Position numbers and translations under genes: made by a program. The notes beneath the pieces are model-generated. The model saw only the letters and a program-made list of their open reading frames with translations. It did not search any database and was not told the origin of the DNA. From NCBI GenBank assembly GCA_950097245.1, contig CATNCS010000008.1:1-62189 (forward strand): a stretch of 62,189 bases of DNA, read 5' to 3'. This DNA is from an uncultured Oscillospiraceae bacterium (GTDB lineage: Bacteria > Bacillota > Clostridia > Oscillospirales > Oscillospiraceae). How positions within the stretch are numbered: position 1 is the first letter of the stretch; every line of letters starts with the position of its first letter. Shown one piece after another: positions 35,151 through 45,017 of the stretch.

Positions 35151-36899
35151 TTATCTGCTCAGCGCGTATTTGCTGGCAAAGCGGTCAAACTGCCGGCGGT
35201 AATCCTCGCTGCTGCCGCGCAGCTCACGCAGGGAGGCATGGAGGTTGATATTCTGCTGCGTAATATCTATGACACAGCCGGCGATGTTGGAGCAATGCCC
35301 CGCCGTCCGCTCCAGGTCGGTAAGCAGGTCGGACCAGACGAAGCCGGCGTCGATGGTGCAGCCGCCCTGCTGGAGGCGCAGGATATGATTGGTGCGCAGC
35401 TGCTCCTTCATCTGGACGATTACCTGGGACAGGGGTTCCACCGCCGCCGCGGCACTCAGGTCGTTACTGAGAAAGGTGGCCACAGTCAGGTCCAGCAGCT
35501 CCTCCACGGCGGAGGAAATATTGTCCAGCTCCGCCTCCGCCGGCGGGGTAAAGCGGAGCTTTTTGTCCCGCAGCTCCTCCGCCGCCCCCACCAGGTTCAC
35601 CGCGTGGTCGGAGATGCGCTCAAAGTCCCCGATTATTTTCAGCAGCTTTGCGGCCTCCGCCCGGTCGGCGTCGCTGATCTGCTGAAAGCTCAGTTTAACC
35701 AGGTAGGTGCCCAGCGCATCCTCGCAGCGGTCGCTGCGCTCCTCCTTTTCCCGGACACCGGCTGCCAGCTCCGGCGTGTACCGGTTCAGGGCGGTCAGCC
35801 CCTCCTTCAGTGCCGCCGCCGAGTCCCGGGCCATATCTGCCGCCGCGTCGCGGCAGCGCTCCAGAGCGATGGAGGGGGCGGCAAAGAGCCGCTCATCCAG
35901 TTCAACCCGAGCCTCGCCGCCGCCGGCGTCGGGCACAAGCCTGTCAACCAGCCCCTCCAGCAGGCCGGACATGGGGAACAGGAGCAGTGTGCACAGAATG
36001 TTAAAGGCCGAGTGGGCAACAGCTATGCCGAACCGGGAGATAGGAGCATCCAGGATGGCGGGGGAAAAGGCGGCCTTTACGGCCCAGAATACCGCCAGCC
36101 ACACCGCCGAACCGATCAGATTGAAGGACAGGTGGACCAGCGCCGCCCGCTTGGCGTTCCGGTTGGCCCCCACCGAGGAGAGCATAGCGGTAACGCAGGT
36201 GCCGATGTTCTGCCCCATAATAATCGGGACCGCCGCGCCCCAGGAGACCTGCCCCGTGACGGCCAGCGTCTGAAGGATGCCCACCGAAGCCGAGCTGGAC
36301 TGGATTACGGCAGTGAGCAGCGCGCCGGCCAGCAGGCCCAAAACGGGGCTGCGAAACAGGAGGAAGAGCTGCTGGAAGGCGGGGATGCTGCCCAGCCCCG
36401 ACACCGCTCCGGACATCTGCTCCATGCCGAACATCAGCGTGGCAAAGCCCAGAAGAATGATTCCGGTGTCCTTTTTCTTGTCGCTTTTGCTGAACATATA
36501 GCAGATGATGCCAATAAACGCCAGAACCGGCGTGAAGGAGGAGGGCTTGAGCAGCCGGACAAAAAAATTGCCGCTCTCAATGCCGGCCAGGCTGAGAAGC
36601 CAGGCCGTCACGGTGGTGCCGATGTTGGCGCCCATAATAACATTGATCGCCTGCTTCAGGGTCATCAGGCCGGAGTTGACAAACCCGACTACCATCACTG
36701 TGGCCGCAGAGGAGCTCTGGATAACCGCCGTAATTACAATCCCGGTTACAAGCCCGGTCAGCCTGCCTGTTGTAAGCCTGCCGAGAAGCGTCCGGAGCCC
36801 GCTCCCAGCCCGGCGCTCCAGGGCCTGTCCCATCAGATTCATGCCGAACAGAAACAGGCTCAGCCCGCCCAAAAGGGTCAGCACATGAAAAATATCCAC
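35151..36899 (-). CDS. Na/Pi cotransporter family protein with PhoU-like domain
   Basis: 582 residues. Two inverted transport repeats each hold the family signature TAVIQSSSA (about residues 58-66 and about 203-211) among eight or so helices (1-315). A cytoplasmic PhoU-like helical domain follows (about 340-560). Such proteins take up phosphate with sodium, or in some bacteria control other anions. Single gene between two tRNA genes. Confidence 0.9.
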   Translation of the reverse strand: MDIFHVLTLLGGLSLFLFGMNLMGQALERRAGSGLRTLLGRLTTGRLTGLVTGIVITAVIQSSSAATVMVVGFVNSGLMTLKQAINVIMGANIGTTVTAWLLSLAGIESGNFFVRLLKPSSFTPVLAFIGIICYMFSKSDKKKDTGIILLGFATLMFGMEQMSGAVSGLGSIPAFQQLFLLFRSPVLGLLAGALLTAVIQSSSASVGILQTLAVTGQVSWGAAVPIIMGQNIGTCVTAMLSSVGANRNAKRAALVHLSFNLIGSAVWLAVFWAVKAAFSPAILDAPISRFGIAVAHSAFNILCTLLLFPMSGLLEGLVDRLVPDAGGGEARVELDERLFAAPSIALERCRDAAADMARDSAAALKEGLTALNRYTPELAAGVREKEERSDRCEDALGTYLVKLSFQQISDADRAEAAKLLKIIGDFERISDHAVNLVGAAEELRDKKLRFTPPAEAELDNISSAVEELLDLTVATFLSNDLSAAAAVEPLSQVIVQMKEQLRTNHILRLQQGGCTIDAGFVWSDLLTDLERTAGHCSNIAGCVIDITQQNINLHASLRELRGSSEDYRRQFDRFASKYALSR

Positions 36900-37033
36900 A
36901 ATTGTTCCCGCCTTTCTCTGGGTGTCGAGATATAGTTTAGCAGGGAAACATGAAATTCATGAGCTGAATTCTGTAAAATCTGTGTAAAGCCGCCGGTGCC
37001 TCAGCGCAAAATTATATTTTTTTAAAAAAGGAC

Positions 37034-37061
37034 TTGACTACAGATAAAAAACTGGTATAAT
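37034..37061 (+). promoter_or_regulatory. promoter of tRNA-Ser
   Basis: TTGACT (37034-37039), 16 bases, TATAAT (37056-37061), 41 bases before the tRNA. Confidence 0.8.
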
Positions 37062-37102
37062 ACATGGTGCTGTTTCACTAGCCAGAACAGTGATACACAT
37101 AT

Positions 37103-37192
37103 GCAGTAGTATCGAAGTGGTCATAACGAGCACGACTGGAAATCGTGTAGCCTGATAAGGGCTCGAGGGTTCGAATCCCTCCTACTGCGCCA
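37103..37192 (+). tRNA. tRNA-Ser(GGA)
   Basis: 90 bases. Acceptor GCAGTAG/CTACTGC, anticodon stem CACGA/TCGTG around CTGGAAA (anticodon GGA), long variable arm, T-arm GAGGGTTCGAATCCCTC, encoded CCA. Reads UCC/UCU. Confidence 0.95.
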
Positions 37193-37194
37193 CC

Positions 37195-37230
37195 GCGCCG
37201 GAGCAAGGTACGCTTTGCTCCGGCGCTTTT
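37195..37230 (+). terminator. terminator of tRNA-Ser
   Basis: GCGCCGGAGCAA / TTGCTCCGGCGC, perfect 12-base arms, then TTTT. Confidence 0.9.
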
Positions 37231-37270
37231 AATTTTCGGGAGCGCAGGCAAAAGAAATAGATAGAAATCA

Positions 37271-37300
37271 TTGACAAGAGGCCTTTCCCGCTCATATAAT
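37271..37300 (+). promoter_or_regulatory. promoter of the chemoreceptor gene
   Basis: TTGACA (37271-37276), 18 bases, TATAAT (37295-37300). Transcription should begin near 37307, so translation cannot sensibly begin before about 37340. Confidence 0.8.
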
Positions 37301-37342
37301 AAAATTATGGAAAAATGCCTATCCCATGGCAGTAATTTTAAA

Positions 37343-39328
37343 ATGAGGTGGAGAGATGAGAAGCATCCGAAAAAAATCACGGTGAGCCTGATGGCAACGG
37401 TTCTGATCGCTCTAATTGCAGTTGGAGCGTCCAGTATCGCTTTAAGCTACAGAAGCACCATCGCAACAGTGGACCAGATGATGAGTGAAACCGCGGTGCT
37501 GGCGGCGGAACGCATTGAACAGGAGCTGACCGCCTACAAAAACGTGGCGATGGACACGGGCTGCATCGCCCAGCTGTCCGATTCCTCTGTTCCCACGGCG
37601 GAAAAGCAGGCGATTATCAATGAGCGCGTCGCTATGCACGGCTTCCAGCGGGGCAACATCATCGGCGTGGACGGCTACAGCATCTTCGACGGGAAGGACT
37701 ACTCTGACCGGGAATATGTAAAGCAGGCCATGGGGGGGAACATCTATGTCTCTGAGCCGCTGGTGAGCAAGATTACCGGCGAGCTGTCCATCATGGTGGC
37801 GGCTCCCCTCTACGCCAACGGGGAGCATGGCTCTGAAATTGTGGGTGTGGTCTACTTTGTGCCCCAGGAGACCTTTTTGAACGATATTGTCTCCTCCATC
37901 AAGATCGGCAAGAACAGCCGGGCCTATATGATTAACAAAAATGGAGACACCATCGCCGACATCACCCTGGACACCATTACCACACAGAACGTGGAGCAGG
38001 AGGCCAAGAGCGACAAGTCCCTGAAGAGCCGTGCCACCCTGCACGAGGCCATGCGCCGGGGGGAGAACGGCTTCGGGTCCATCCAGGCCGAGGACGGCCC
38101 CCGCTTCCTGGCCTACGCCCCCGTGGGCGGCACCGACGGCTGGAGCGTGGCTGTGGCCTCGCCCAAGATGAACTTCCTGGCCGATACATATTTCGGTATG
38201 GCTATCAATATAGCGGTTATTTTGGCCTCTGTTCTGGCCTCCATCGTGGTGGCGGTAAAGCTCTCCTCCAACATCAGCGTGCCCATGCGGGCCTGCGCCG
38301 AGCGGATGAAGCTGCTGGTGCAGGGCGATCTGGATTCCCCCGTCCCCCAGGTCACCGGCCGGGATGAGACGGCGGAGCTGACCCGGTCCACAGCGGAGAT
38401 GGTAGCGGGCCTGAACACCATTATCAACGACATCGACTATTTGCTCAACGAGATGGCCAATCAAAACTTTGATATCCAGTCCAGCCACCGGGAGGCCTAT
38501 GTGGGCGGCTATCAGAGCATCCTGCTGTCTATGCGCACGCTGAAGGTGTCGCTGAGCAACACCATCCGGCAGATCGACGCCTCCGCCGGCCAGGTGTCCT
38601 CCGCCAGCGGGCAGGTCTCTGTGGGCGCCCAGACCCTGAGCCAGGGCTCCATGGAGCAGGCCAGCGCCGTGGAGGAGCTGGCCGCCACCATCGCCGACAT
38701 CTCCGCCAGCGCCCAGAGGACCTCTGTGGCGGCCGGGGAGGCGGGCCAGTTTGTCAACCAGGCCGGCGCGCAGCTGGGGGTCAGCGTGGAGTACGTGAAC
38801 GACCTGAACAAGGCCATGGAAAAGATATCCACCTCCTCCCAGGAGATATCCAAGATTATCGCCGCCATTGAGAATATTGCCTTCCAGACCAACATCCTGG
38901 CCCTGAACGCCGCCGTGGAGGCCGCCCGGGCCGGTGCGGCGGGCAAGGGCTTTGCCGTGGTGGCCGACGAGGTGCGCAACCTGGCCTTCAAGTCCGACGA
39001 GGCCGCCAAGGCCACCAAGGGGCTGATTGAGAGCTCCATCGCCTCGGTCAACGAGGGCAGCCGGGTGGTGGCCAAGGTCACCGAGGCGCTGGAGCAGACC
39101 GCCGTCAGCGCCGGCCAGGTGACCAGCAAGATGGAAATTGTGGTGGAGGCGGTGGAGACCCAGACCAGCGCCATTGCCCAGGTCACCGAGGGGGTGGACC
39201 AGATCTCCGGCGTGGTGCAGACCAACTCCGCCACCGCCCAGGAGAGCGCCGCGGCCAGCGAACAGCTGTCCGCCGAGGCGGCCAGCCTGAAGCAGCTGGT
39301 GGACCGCTTTACTCTGGCCAGAGACTGA
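37343..39328 (+). CDS. methyl-accepting chemotaxis protein, start uncertain (A-tract frame problem)
   Basis: 661 residues from ATG 37343. An N-terminal helix ([17 protein letters not shown]), a double-Cache extracellular sensing domain (about 45-270), a second helix ([20 protein letters not shown]), HAMP (about 310-370) and a methyl-accepting signalling domain with hairpin tip [20 protein letters not shown] are all present. The ribosome site GAGGTG (37345-37350) actually serves ATG 37356, in another frame. That frame reads MRSIRKK and then stops unless one base is added in the A7 tract at 37370-37376. With the extra A it gives [14 protein letters not shown], the usual chemoreceptor start. Either an indel, or slippage. 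Confidence 0.85.
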   Translation: MRWRDEKHPKKITVSLMATVLIALIAVGASSIALSYRSTIATVDQMMSETAVLAAERIEQELTAYKNVAMDTGCIAQLSDSSVPTAEKQAIINERVAMHGFQRGNIIGVDGYSIFDGKDYSDREYVKQAMGGNIYVSEPLVSKITGELSIMVAAPLYANGEHGSEIVGVVYFVPQETFLNDIVSSIKIGKNSRAYMINKNGDTIADITLDTITTQNVEQEAKSDKSLKSRATLHEAMRRGENGFGSIQAEDGPRFLAYAPVGGTDGWSVAVASPKMNFLADTYFGMAINIAVILASVLASIVVAVKLSSNISVPMRACAERMKLLVQGDLDSPVPQVTGRDETAELTRSTAEMVAGLNTIINDIDYLLNEMANQNFDIQSSHREAYVGGYQSILLSMRTLKVSLSNTIRQIDASAGQVSSASGQVSVGAQTLSQGSMEQASAVEELAATIADISASAQRTSVAAGEAGQFVNQAGAQLGVSVEYVNDLNKAMEKISTSSQEISKIIAAIENIAFQTNILALNAAVEAARAGAAGKGFAVVADEVRNLAFKSDEAAKATKGLIESSIASVNEGSRVVAKVTEALEQTAVSAGQVTSKMEIVVEAVETQTSAIAQVTEGVDQISGVVQTNSATAQESAAASEQLSAEAASLKQLVDRFTLARD

Positions 39329-39351
39329 GAGCCCATATTCAGCAAAACAGC

Positions 39352-39391
39352 GGCGGCCCCATCCAATCGGGTGGGGCCGCCGGATTGTTTT
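39352..39391 (+). terminator. terminator after the chemoreceptor gene
   Basis: GGCGGCCCCA / TGGGGCCGCC hairpin followed by TTGTTTTC, between convergent genes. Confidence 0.8.
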
Positions 39392-41608
39392 CTACTGGCC
39401 CTGAGACCTGTGTCCCTTCCGGTAGCAGGTATCGCACAGCCGTCCCCGGTGGTGCAGGGGCAGGGCCTTTCCGCACCGGCTGCAGAAGCGGATGTTGTTG
39501 CGCAGCCGGTGGAGCAGAATCTCGTTGATCTCATCCGCCACCCGCTCCCGGGTGTCGTAGAGCCTGTCCTCATCCACCGGACAGCCGAAGGTTTTGGCGA
39601 AGGAGAAGTACAGGTCCAGCTTTTTGTAGTACAGCTCCAGCTCCGGCAGGGTGGGCTCCTCCTCCGGCAGGCCGGGCTGTTCCACGCGCTCTCCCTGCTG
39701 CCAGCGCTGGAGGAGCTGGAAAAACAGCGCCCGCAGGGCCTCCTCCCGCTCGTCAAAGGGGATGTTGGCCGCCCGGAGCTCCTGATCCCGGGTGAGGACA
39801 AAGCCCATCTCCCGCATTTTGGAGATGATGGTGATATACCGGGAGATGTCCAGCTTGCGGTAGGGCTCCACGGTGGGCAGCTGGTTCCACTGGGTGAGCA
39901 CCTCCAGCAGGTCAAAGTCCACCTGGAGCACCAGGTCGGAGAAGCCGGCCACGGCGTATTGCAGGGGCGGGATGACGGCCTCCAGCCCCGCCCGGATGGC
40001 GGACAGGTTCTGTGTGGCCCCCACATAGCCCCGGCTGTACATCCCCTGCCGGCCGGCCCGGCCGGCAATCTGCTTGATCTCCTCCGGCTTCAGCTCCCGG
40101 CGCTCCACGCCGTCGAACTTCTCCGTCTCCATAAAGATAATCCGGCGGATGGGCAGGTTCAGCCCCATGCCGATAGCATCGGTGGAGACGATATACTCCA
40201 TCTTCCCCTCCAGAAAGCCCTCCATCTGCTTGCGCCGGGTGGAGTAGGGCAGGGCCCCGTAGATGATGGCCGGCTCCTTCCCGCTCTGGCGCAGGTCCTC
40301 CGCCACGCTGAGCACCCCCACCTTGGAAAAGGTGATGAGGGCGTCTCCCGGCTGAACCCGCTGGTAGTCGATGGTGTGGGCCATGCAGACCAGAGGGGTG
40401 GTCCGCTGGTGGACCTCCACCTCATAGCTGTCGCCGCAGCTGTCGATGAGGCGGATGAGCAGGTCTTTGGCCTCGGGCGCGGCGCACAGGTGGACCTCCG
40501 GGGCCAGAACGCCCAGGATGGCCCGGGTCCAGGCGTAGCCCCGCTGCCCGTCGGCAATCATCTGGCACTCGTCAATCACCGCCACGTCGTACCGCCCCTT
40601 CAGGTCCAGCTTCTCGGCGGTGGCGGCCACATGGGTGTCCCCCTCCCGGAAGTCCTCCTCCTCCCCGGTGGACAGGGAGCAGGCCACCCCGGCGTCCAGC
40701 AGGGTCTCCTGGGCTTCCAGGGCCAGCAGCCGCAGGGGGGCCAGATAGACCCCCGTGGGGGCCCGCTTCAGCCGCTGAAAGCCGGCGTAGGTCTTGCCGG
40801 TGTTGGTGCCCCCCAGGTGGAGGATAAACCTTCTGTGCATGGCCCGGGCCTCCGGGTACTCGTCCTTGGGGTTGAGGGCGATGAGCAGAGACAGGCTGGT
40901 GCGGATGGCCTGGGGCACGTACCACACCGACCACACCGTGACCAGCCCCTCGCTGAGCAGCATTTTCAGGGGGAAGCCCCTGGCCCGGAGCATGGCGTCC
41001 AGGTCGGCCTCGGGCTGGGCGGCGGAGAAGTCCCCGGCCGCCTGACGGGCGGCGGCCAGCAGCACCCGGGTGTAGCGGGCGCAGACCTGTTCCGCCATGG
41101 GGTGGCTGTCGTACTCCCCCAGCCAGGGGCCCGCCCGGAGAAAGTTCTTCAGCACGCTGGACAGCTGCCTGCTGTCGCAGCGCTGCTCCAGGGCCAGAAA
41201 CTCGCTCAGCCAGGCCGTGGCCTGGGAGGCGCGCAGCATCTGGCTTTTGGACACGGCGGGGAGCCGGTAGATCAGCGCCCGGTGGTAGTGCTCCGCCAGA
41301 AGCCAGGCCGGGGAGCCGTCGTTTTCTGAGCCGTCCCAGGCCTGAGACAGCATGGCGCAGGCCTGCCTTGTCCCTGGCGTGGGCGCCTTGATGCCGCTGC
41401 CTCTGGGGCGGCGCTTCCCCTTTTCCCGGTTGAAGCGGGGATTTTGCTCCGCCTCGTACACATCCTCCTTGGCCCAGTAGCGGGTGGGGTGGCTGCCGCT
41501 CATCATGTAGCGGGGCTTGGGGAGGAGCTCACGGATCAGCTCGTCGTTCCAGCCCCTCTGCTTCAGTATGGACAGGGTGCAGTATTTTCCGCGGCCGTGC
41601 TTGGACAT
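39392..41608 (-). CDS. SUV3-like DEAD/DEAH-box RNA helicase
   Basis: 738 residues. Helicase motifs match the SUV3 (mitochondrial degradosome) group: Walker A GGTNTGKTY (about residue 267), DECQM as Walker B, TDAIGMGLNLPIRRIIF and QIAGRAGR in the second RecA domain. The last 30 residues hold a zinc-ribbon C-SR-C-(x14)-C-DT-C pattern. The N-terminal 230 residues (RYWAKEDVYEAEQ) look DNA/RNA-binding but unassigned. Bacterial SUV3-like proteins are uncommon and little studied; RNA turnover is the likely role. Single gene, minus strand. Confidence 0.8.
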   Translation of the reverse strand: MSKHGRGKYCTLSILKQRGWNDELIRELLPKPRYMMSGSHPTRYWAKEDVYEAEQNPRFNREKGKRRPRGSGIKAPTPGTRQACAMLSQAWDGSENDGSPAWLLAEHYHRALIYRLPAVSKSQMLRASQATAWLSEFLALEQRCDSRQLSSVLKNFLRAGPWLGEYDSHPMAEQVCARYTRVLLAAARQAAGDFSAAQPEADLDAMLRARGFPLKMLLSEGLVTVWSVWYVPQAIRTSLSLLIALNPKDEYPEARAMHRRFILHLGGTNTGKTYAGFQRLKRAPTGVYLAPLRLLALEAQETLLDAGVACSLSTGEEEDFREGDTHVAATAEKLDLKGRYDVAVIDECQMIADGQRGYAWTRAILGVLAPEVHLCAAPEAKDLLIRLIDSCGDSYEVEVHQRTTPLVCMAHTIDYQRVQPGDALITFSKVGVLSVAEDLRQSGKEPAIIYGALPYSTRRKQMEGFLEGKMEYIVSTDAIGMGLNLPIRRIIFMETEKFDGVERRELKPEEIKQIAGRAGRQGMYSRGYVGATQNLSAIRAGLEAVIPPLQYAVAGFSDLVLQVDFDLLEVLTQWNQLPTVEPYRKLDISRYITIISKMREMGFVLTRDQELRAANIPFDEREEALRALFFQLLQRWQQGERVEQPGLPEEEPTLPELELYYKKLDLYFSFAKTFGCPVDEDRLYDTRERVADEINEILLHRLRNNIRFCSRCGKALPLHHRGRLCDTCYRKGHRSQGQ

Positions 41609-41722
41609 GACAGGCGCCCCCTTCTGATGGATTCCCCCATAGTATAGCCTGAAACGGAAAAATCTTCAACGGCGGATTTTCAAAGGGGGGAAGAGAATCC
41701 TTTATTTCCCAGAAAAATACTG

Positions 41723-41751
41723 TTGAGTCCGCCGCGCCCCCCGTGTTATAC
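41723..41751 (+). promoter_or_regulatory. candidate promoter of the SLH/GH25 gene
   Basis: TTGAGT (41723-41728), 17 bases, TTATAC (41746-41751). A GAGGAAA ribosome site lies before ATG 41804. Confidence 0.6.
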
Positions 41752-41803
41752 TGACAGGGCAGATATTTCCCAACTGCAGAAGATATAGAGAGCGAGGAAA
41801 ACC

Positions 41804-43219
41804 ATGAAAAAGAGCAAAGCCCTGGCGGCCGGACTGACCGCGCTGGCACTGACCCTGAGCCTTGCGCCCATTCAGGCCGCCAACACCACCTATCTGGATG
41901 TGGACCGTTCCATCTGGTACGCCACCCCCGTCGCCTTCTGTCAGCAGCACCTGCTGATGGACGGGGTGGACAGCAGTTCCTTCCTGCCGGAGGAGCCCCT
42001 GACCCGGGCCGTTCTGGCCGAGGCCCTCTATCGCCTGGAGGGCTCCCCTCTGGAGGCGGCGGGGGAGGAGAATAATCAGGAGGAGACCGCCCCCTTTGCC
42101 GATGTGGATATGGACCACCCCAACCTGGCCGCCATCCGCTGGGCCAGGGACAGCGGCGTGGTCAGCGGCTATGAGGACGGCACCTTCCGTCCCGACGCGC
42201 CCATCACCCGGGAGGAGATCGCCGTCCTCCTCTGGACAAACCGGGGCCAGGAGCAGGCGGACCAGGCCCCCTGTACCGACCGGGATGCCGTCTCCCAGTG
42301 GGCCGTCCCCGCCGTGGACTGGGCCTACGGCGCTAAAATGATGTCGGGCAACACCGACGGCACCTTCCTGCCCCGGAACAATACCACCCGGGCGGAGGGG
42401 GCCACCATCGTAATGAACTACGCCAGGGAGTTCTACGGCATGACCTACGGCTACCCCCTCCCGGCCCCCCGGACCGTCCGCTCCAATACATACAACAATG
42501 ATCTCTACAGCCTGGACGAGGAGACCGGCTATCTCTCCTATCTGTCCGGTTCCAGCACCCGGGGGATCGATGTCTCCGCCCACCAGAAGGAGATCGACTG
42601 GCAGAGGGTGGCGGCCACCGGCATGCGCTTTGCCATGGTCCGGGCGGGCTACCGGGGCTACACCCGGGGGACCATTCAGAAGGACGAGTACTTTGACGCC
42701 AACATGTCCGGCGCCCTGGCCAACGGCATGGAGGTGGGGGTGTATTTCTTTTCCCAGGCCCTCACCCCCGCCGAGGCGGAGGAGGAGGCCTATCTGCTGC
42801 TGGAGTGGCTGGAGCCCTACCACGTTACCTACCCGGTGGTCTTTGACTGGGAGGAGCAGGACAAGGAGGACTCCCGCACCCAGGGCTGCGACGGCAACAC
42901 CGTCACCGCCTGCGCCCTGGCCTTCTGCAAGGTGATTGAGGACGCGGGCTACCTCCCCATGACCTACGGCAGCCCCCGGAAGGTATATAACGGCGGCCTG
43001 GCTCTGGAGTACCTTCAGGACTACCCCTTCTGGCTGGCCCACTACACCATCGACACCGCCCCCACCAGCTTCCGCTACCACTACAGCATGTGGCAGTACT
43101 CCAGCAGCGGCGCGGTGGACGGCATCGAGGGCCGGGTGGACCTGAATATCTGTCTCTCCCCCGACTGGTCCAGGTGGGACTATACCGGGCCGGATTACAG
43201 CTGGCTCATGCCCCGCTAG
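41804..43219 (+). CDS. cell wall-anchored GH25 lysozyme with SLH repeats
   Basis: 471 residues. Signal peptide to about residue 25, three SLH repeats (about 27-75, 96-145 and 155-205; motifs GYEDGTFRPDAPITREE and GNTDGTFLPRNNTTRAE), then a GH25 domain (about 255-460) with RGIDVSAHQ and the catalytic Asp/Glu region VVFDWEEQD. The SLH repeats hold the protein on the cell wall polysaccharide; the GH25 part cleaves the MurNAc-GlcNAc bond. Role in wall remodelling or defence against neighbours. No holin or phage gene adjoins it, so it is not a prophage lysin. Confidence 0.92.
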   Translation: MKKSKALAAGLTALALTLSLAPIQAANTTYLDVDRSIWYATPVAFCQQHLLMDGVDSSSFLPEEPLTRAVLAEALYRLEGSPLEAAGEENNQEETAPFADVDMDHPNLAAIRWARDSGVVSGYEDGTFRPDAPITREEIAVLLWTNRGQEQADQAPCTDRDAVSQWAVPAVDWAYGAKMMSGNTDGTFLPRNNTTRAEGATIVMNYAREFYGMTYGYPLPAPRTVRSNTYNNDLYSLDEETGYLSYLSGSSTRGIDVSAHQKEIDWQRVAATGMRFAMVRAGYRGYTRGTIQKDEYFDANMSGALANGMEVGVYFFSQALTPAEAEEEAYLLLEWLEPYHVTYPVVFDWEEQDKEDSRTQGCDGNTVTACALAFCKVIEDAGYLPMTYGSPRKVYNGGLALEYLQDYPFWLAHYTIDTAPTSFRYHYSMWQYSSSGAVDGIEGRVDLNICLSPDWSRWDYTGPDYSWLMPR

Positions 43220-43312
43220 GCTTTTGCAACTCCCGGTTGCGGAAAGTTCCAGCCCTCCCTGGTGGACCGCAACCGCCTTTTCTGATAGACTGTAGAAAAG
43301 GAGGTATCGTAT

Positions 43313-43972
43313 ATGAAGCTCAACGAGAAAATTGCATACTACCGCCGGGACAGAAAGCTGCCTCAGGAGGAGCTGGCCGCCCGGGTGGGGGTGTCCCGCC
43401 AGGCCGTCAGCAAATGGGAGCTGGGGGAGGCCGCCCCGGACATTAACAAGCTGCTGGCCCTGGCCCGGGCCTTCGGCGTGACCACCGACCACCTGCTGGA
43501 CGAGGGGGCGGAGCCGGAGCGGCCCGCGCCCCCGGTCCAGCCCCGGGAGGAGACGCCCCCGCCGCCCCCCGCACAGGGACAGTCCTCCAGCCTCCCCGGC
43601 TTCCTGGGAAGGATGGTCCGGCGCTGGGGCTGGCTGGCCGGAATCTACATCGCCCTCCAGGGGGTGGGCGTGGCCCTGGTGGGCATCCTGGCCCGCTGGG
43701 GCTTCGGGAGTATGTTCCATACCACCAGCCAGATGATGGGCGGAATGGACGGCTTTGGCATGGGCGGAGGCTGGACCTACAGCGGCCCGCCGGAGTTGGA
43801 GGGCGCGGTGATGGACGCCCTGGGCATTGCGCCCCAAGTGTCCCCCTTATCCGGAATTCAAAGCTTTTTCCTGGGCTTTGCCACCGTGATCCTGGTCATC
43901 GGACTTGTTATGGTGATCGGCGGCCTGATTTTGGCCTATGTGCTGTGGAGAGCGGGCAAAAAGGGGGAATAA
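43313..43972 (+). CDS. XRE family regulator with C-terminal membrane domain, 1
   Basis: 219 residues. Helix-turn-helix (about 5-60, VGVSRQAVSKWELGEAAPDI), a Pro-rich linker (about 68-95), then two transmembrane helices separated by a Gly/Met-rich loop (GGMDGFGMGGG). AAAGGAGGT precedes the ATG by 8 bases. Membrane-bound XRE proteins of this build often control their own operon in response to envelope state. Confidence 0.8.
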   Translation: MKLNEKIAYYRRDRKLPQEELAARVGVSRQAVSKWELGEAAPDINKLLALARAFGVTTDHLLDEGAEPERPAPPVQPREETPPPPPAQGQSSSLPGFLGRMVRRWGWLAGIYIALQGVGVALVGILARWGFGSMFHTTSQMMGGMDGFGMGGGWTYSGPPELEGAVMDALGIAPQVSPLSGIQSFFLGFATVILVIGLVMVIGGLILAYVLWRAGKKGE

Positions 43973-44089
43973 TCCCCCGCGCAACCGGAAGTTTACAGGA
44001 AAATCTTCAAACGCAACAGGAAATCGGTGGAGTTGCGGCCGGTGTTGGGGTATGCTGGAACCATCCTGAACCCAAGGAGGTACATGAAA

Positions 44090-44986
44090 ATGGCATTTTC
44101 CCACAACCTGCAATTTCTCCGCACCCGCCAGGGCCAGACCCAGGAGCAGCTGGCTGAGATATTAGAGGTCTCCCGCCAGAGCGTGAGCAAGTGGGAGAGC
44201 GCCCAGAGCTACCCCGAGATGGACACCATCCTGCGCATCTGCGACCTGTACCAGGTGAACCTGGACACCCTGCTCCGGGGCAGCGTGGAGGACAGTCTGG
44301 TGGAGGACACCGCCCAATATGACAAATTCATGAACCGCTATTCCCGGCGCATGGCGCTTGCCATCGGCAGTATTATCGCCGGGGTGGGCCTGTGCGGTCT
44401 GCTGGACGCAAAAGGCGTTTCCGAGTACCTGATTTTCGCCGTCCTGCTGCTGATTATTGCTGTGTGCGTGGTGGTGATCGTGGCCAGCTCCCTGCAAAAC
44501 GAGAATTTCCGCAAAGCCTACCCCACCATCGCCGACTTCTACACCGAACAGGAAAAACAGGCGTTCCGGCAGAAATTTGTCTGGTTCATCTCCGGGGGCG
44601 TGGGGGCGATCCTCTTTGACGTGGCCCTGCTGCTGCTGTTTTTCTCCAAGTTTCCCGAGGAGGAGCCCTTTGAGTCCTACGCCATCTCCGTTTTTCTGCT
44701 CATTGTGGCCGGGGCGGTGACTTCCTTTGTCTACGCCGGTATCCAGGAGGAGAAATACAAAATCGACGAGTACAACCGGGACAACAACCCCACCCCAGAG
44801 GTCAAGAAGCGCAAGGGGCTTATCAACACCGTCTGCGGCGCTCTGATGACGCTGGTTACCGCCCTCTATGTGGGCCTGGGGCTGGCCCTGGACCTGTGGC
44901 GCGCCGCCTGGTGGGTATTCGCCGTGGGCGGCATCCTCTGCGCCGTGGTGAATATTGTGCTGGACCCCTACCGGAATGAGGATTAA
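44090..44986 (+). CDS. XRE family regulator with C-terminal membrane domain, 2
   Basis: 298 residues. ATG 44090 is preferred over ATG 44084 because AAGGAGG is then 9 bases upstream; the frame is open further up. Helix-turn-helix (about 5-60, LEVSRQSVSKWESAQSYPEM) followed by about six transmembrane helices. It follows the similar gene at 43313 but has its own leader containing CGCAAC...GTTGCG. Confidence 0.8.
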   Translation: MAFSHNLQFLRTRQGQTQEQLAEILEVSRQSVSKWESAQSYPEMDTILRICDLYQVNLDTLLRGSVEDSLVEDTAQYDKFMNRYSRRMALAIGSIIAGVGLCGLLDAKGVSEYLIFAVLLLIIAVCVVVIVASSLQNENFRKAYPTIADFYTEQEKQAFRQKFVWFISGGVGAILFDVALLLLFFSKFPEEEPFESYAISVFLLIVAGAVTSFVYAGIQEEKYKIDEYNRDNNPTPEVKKRKGLINTVCGALMTLVTALYVGLGLALDLWRAAWWVFAVGGILCAVVNIVLDPYRNED

Positions 44987-44989
44987 GGC

Positions 44990-45017
44990 TTGACAAAATA
45001 ATAACAGCCGCTATAAT
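44990..45017 (+). promoter_or_regulatory. promoter of the PTS IIC gene
   Basis: TTGACA (44990-44995), 16 bases, TATAAT (45012-45017). Confidence 0.85.

Noticed and set aside
37307..37342. ATG 37307 as chemoreceptor start
   Set aside because: It coincides with the expected transcription start and has no ribosome site.
41804..43219. GH25 lysozyme as a prophage endolysin
   Set aside because: It has a signal peptide and SLH anchors and no phage genes around it.
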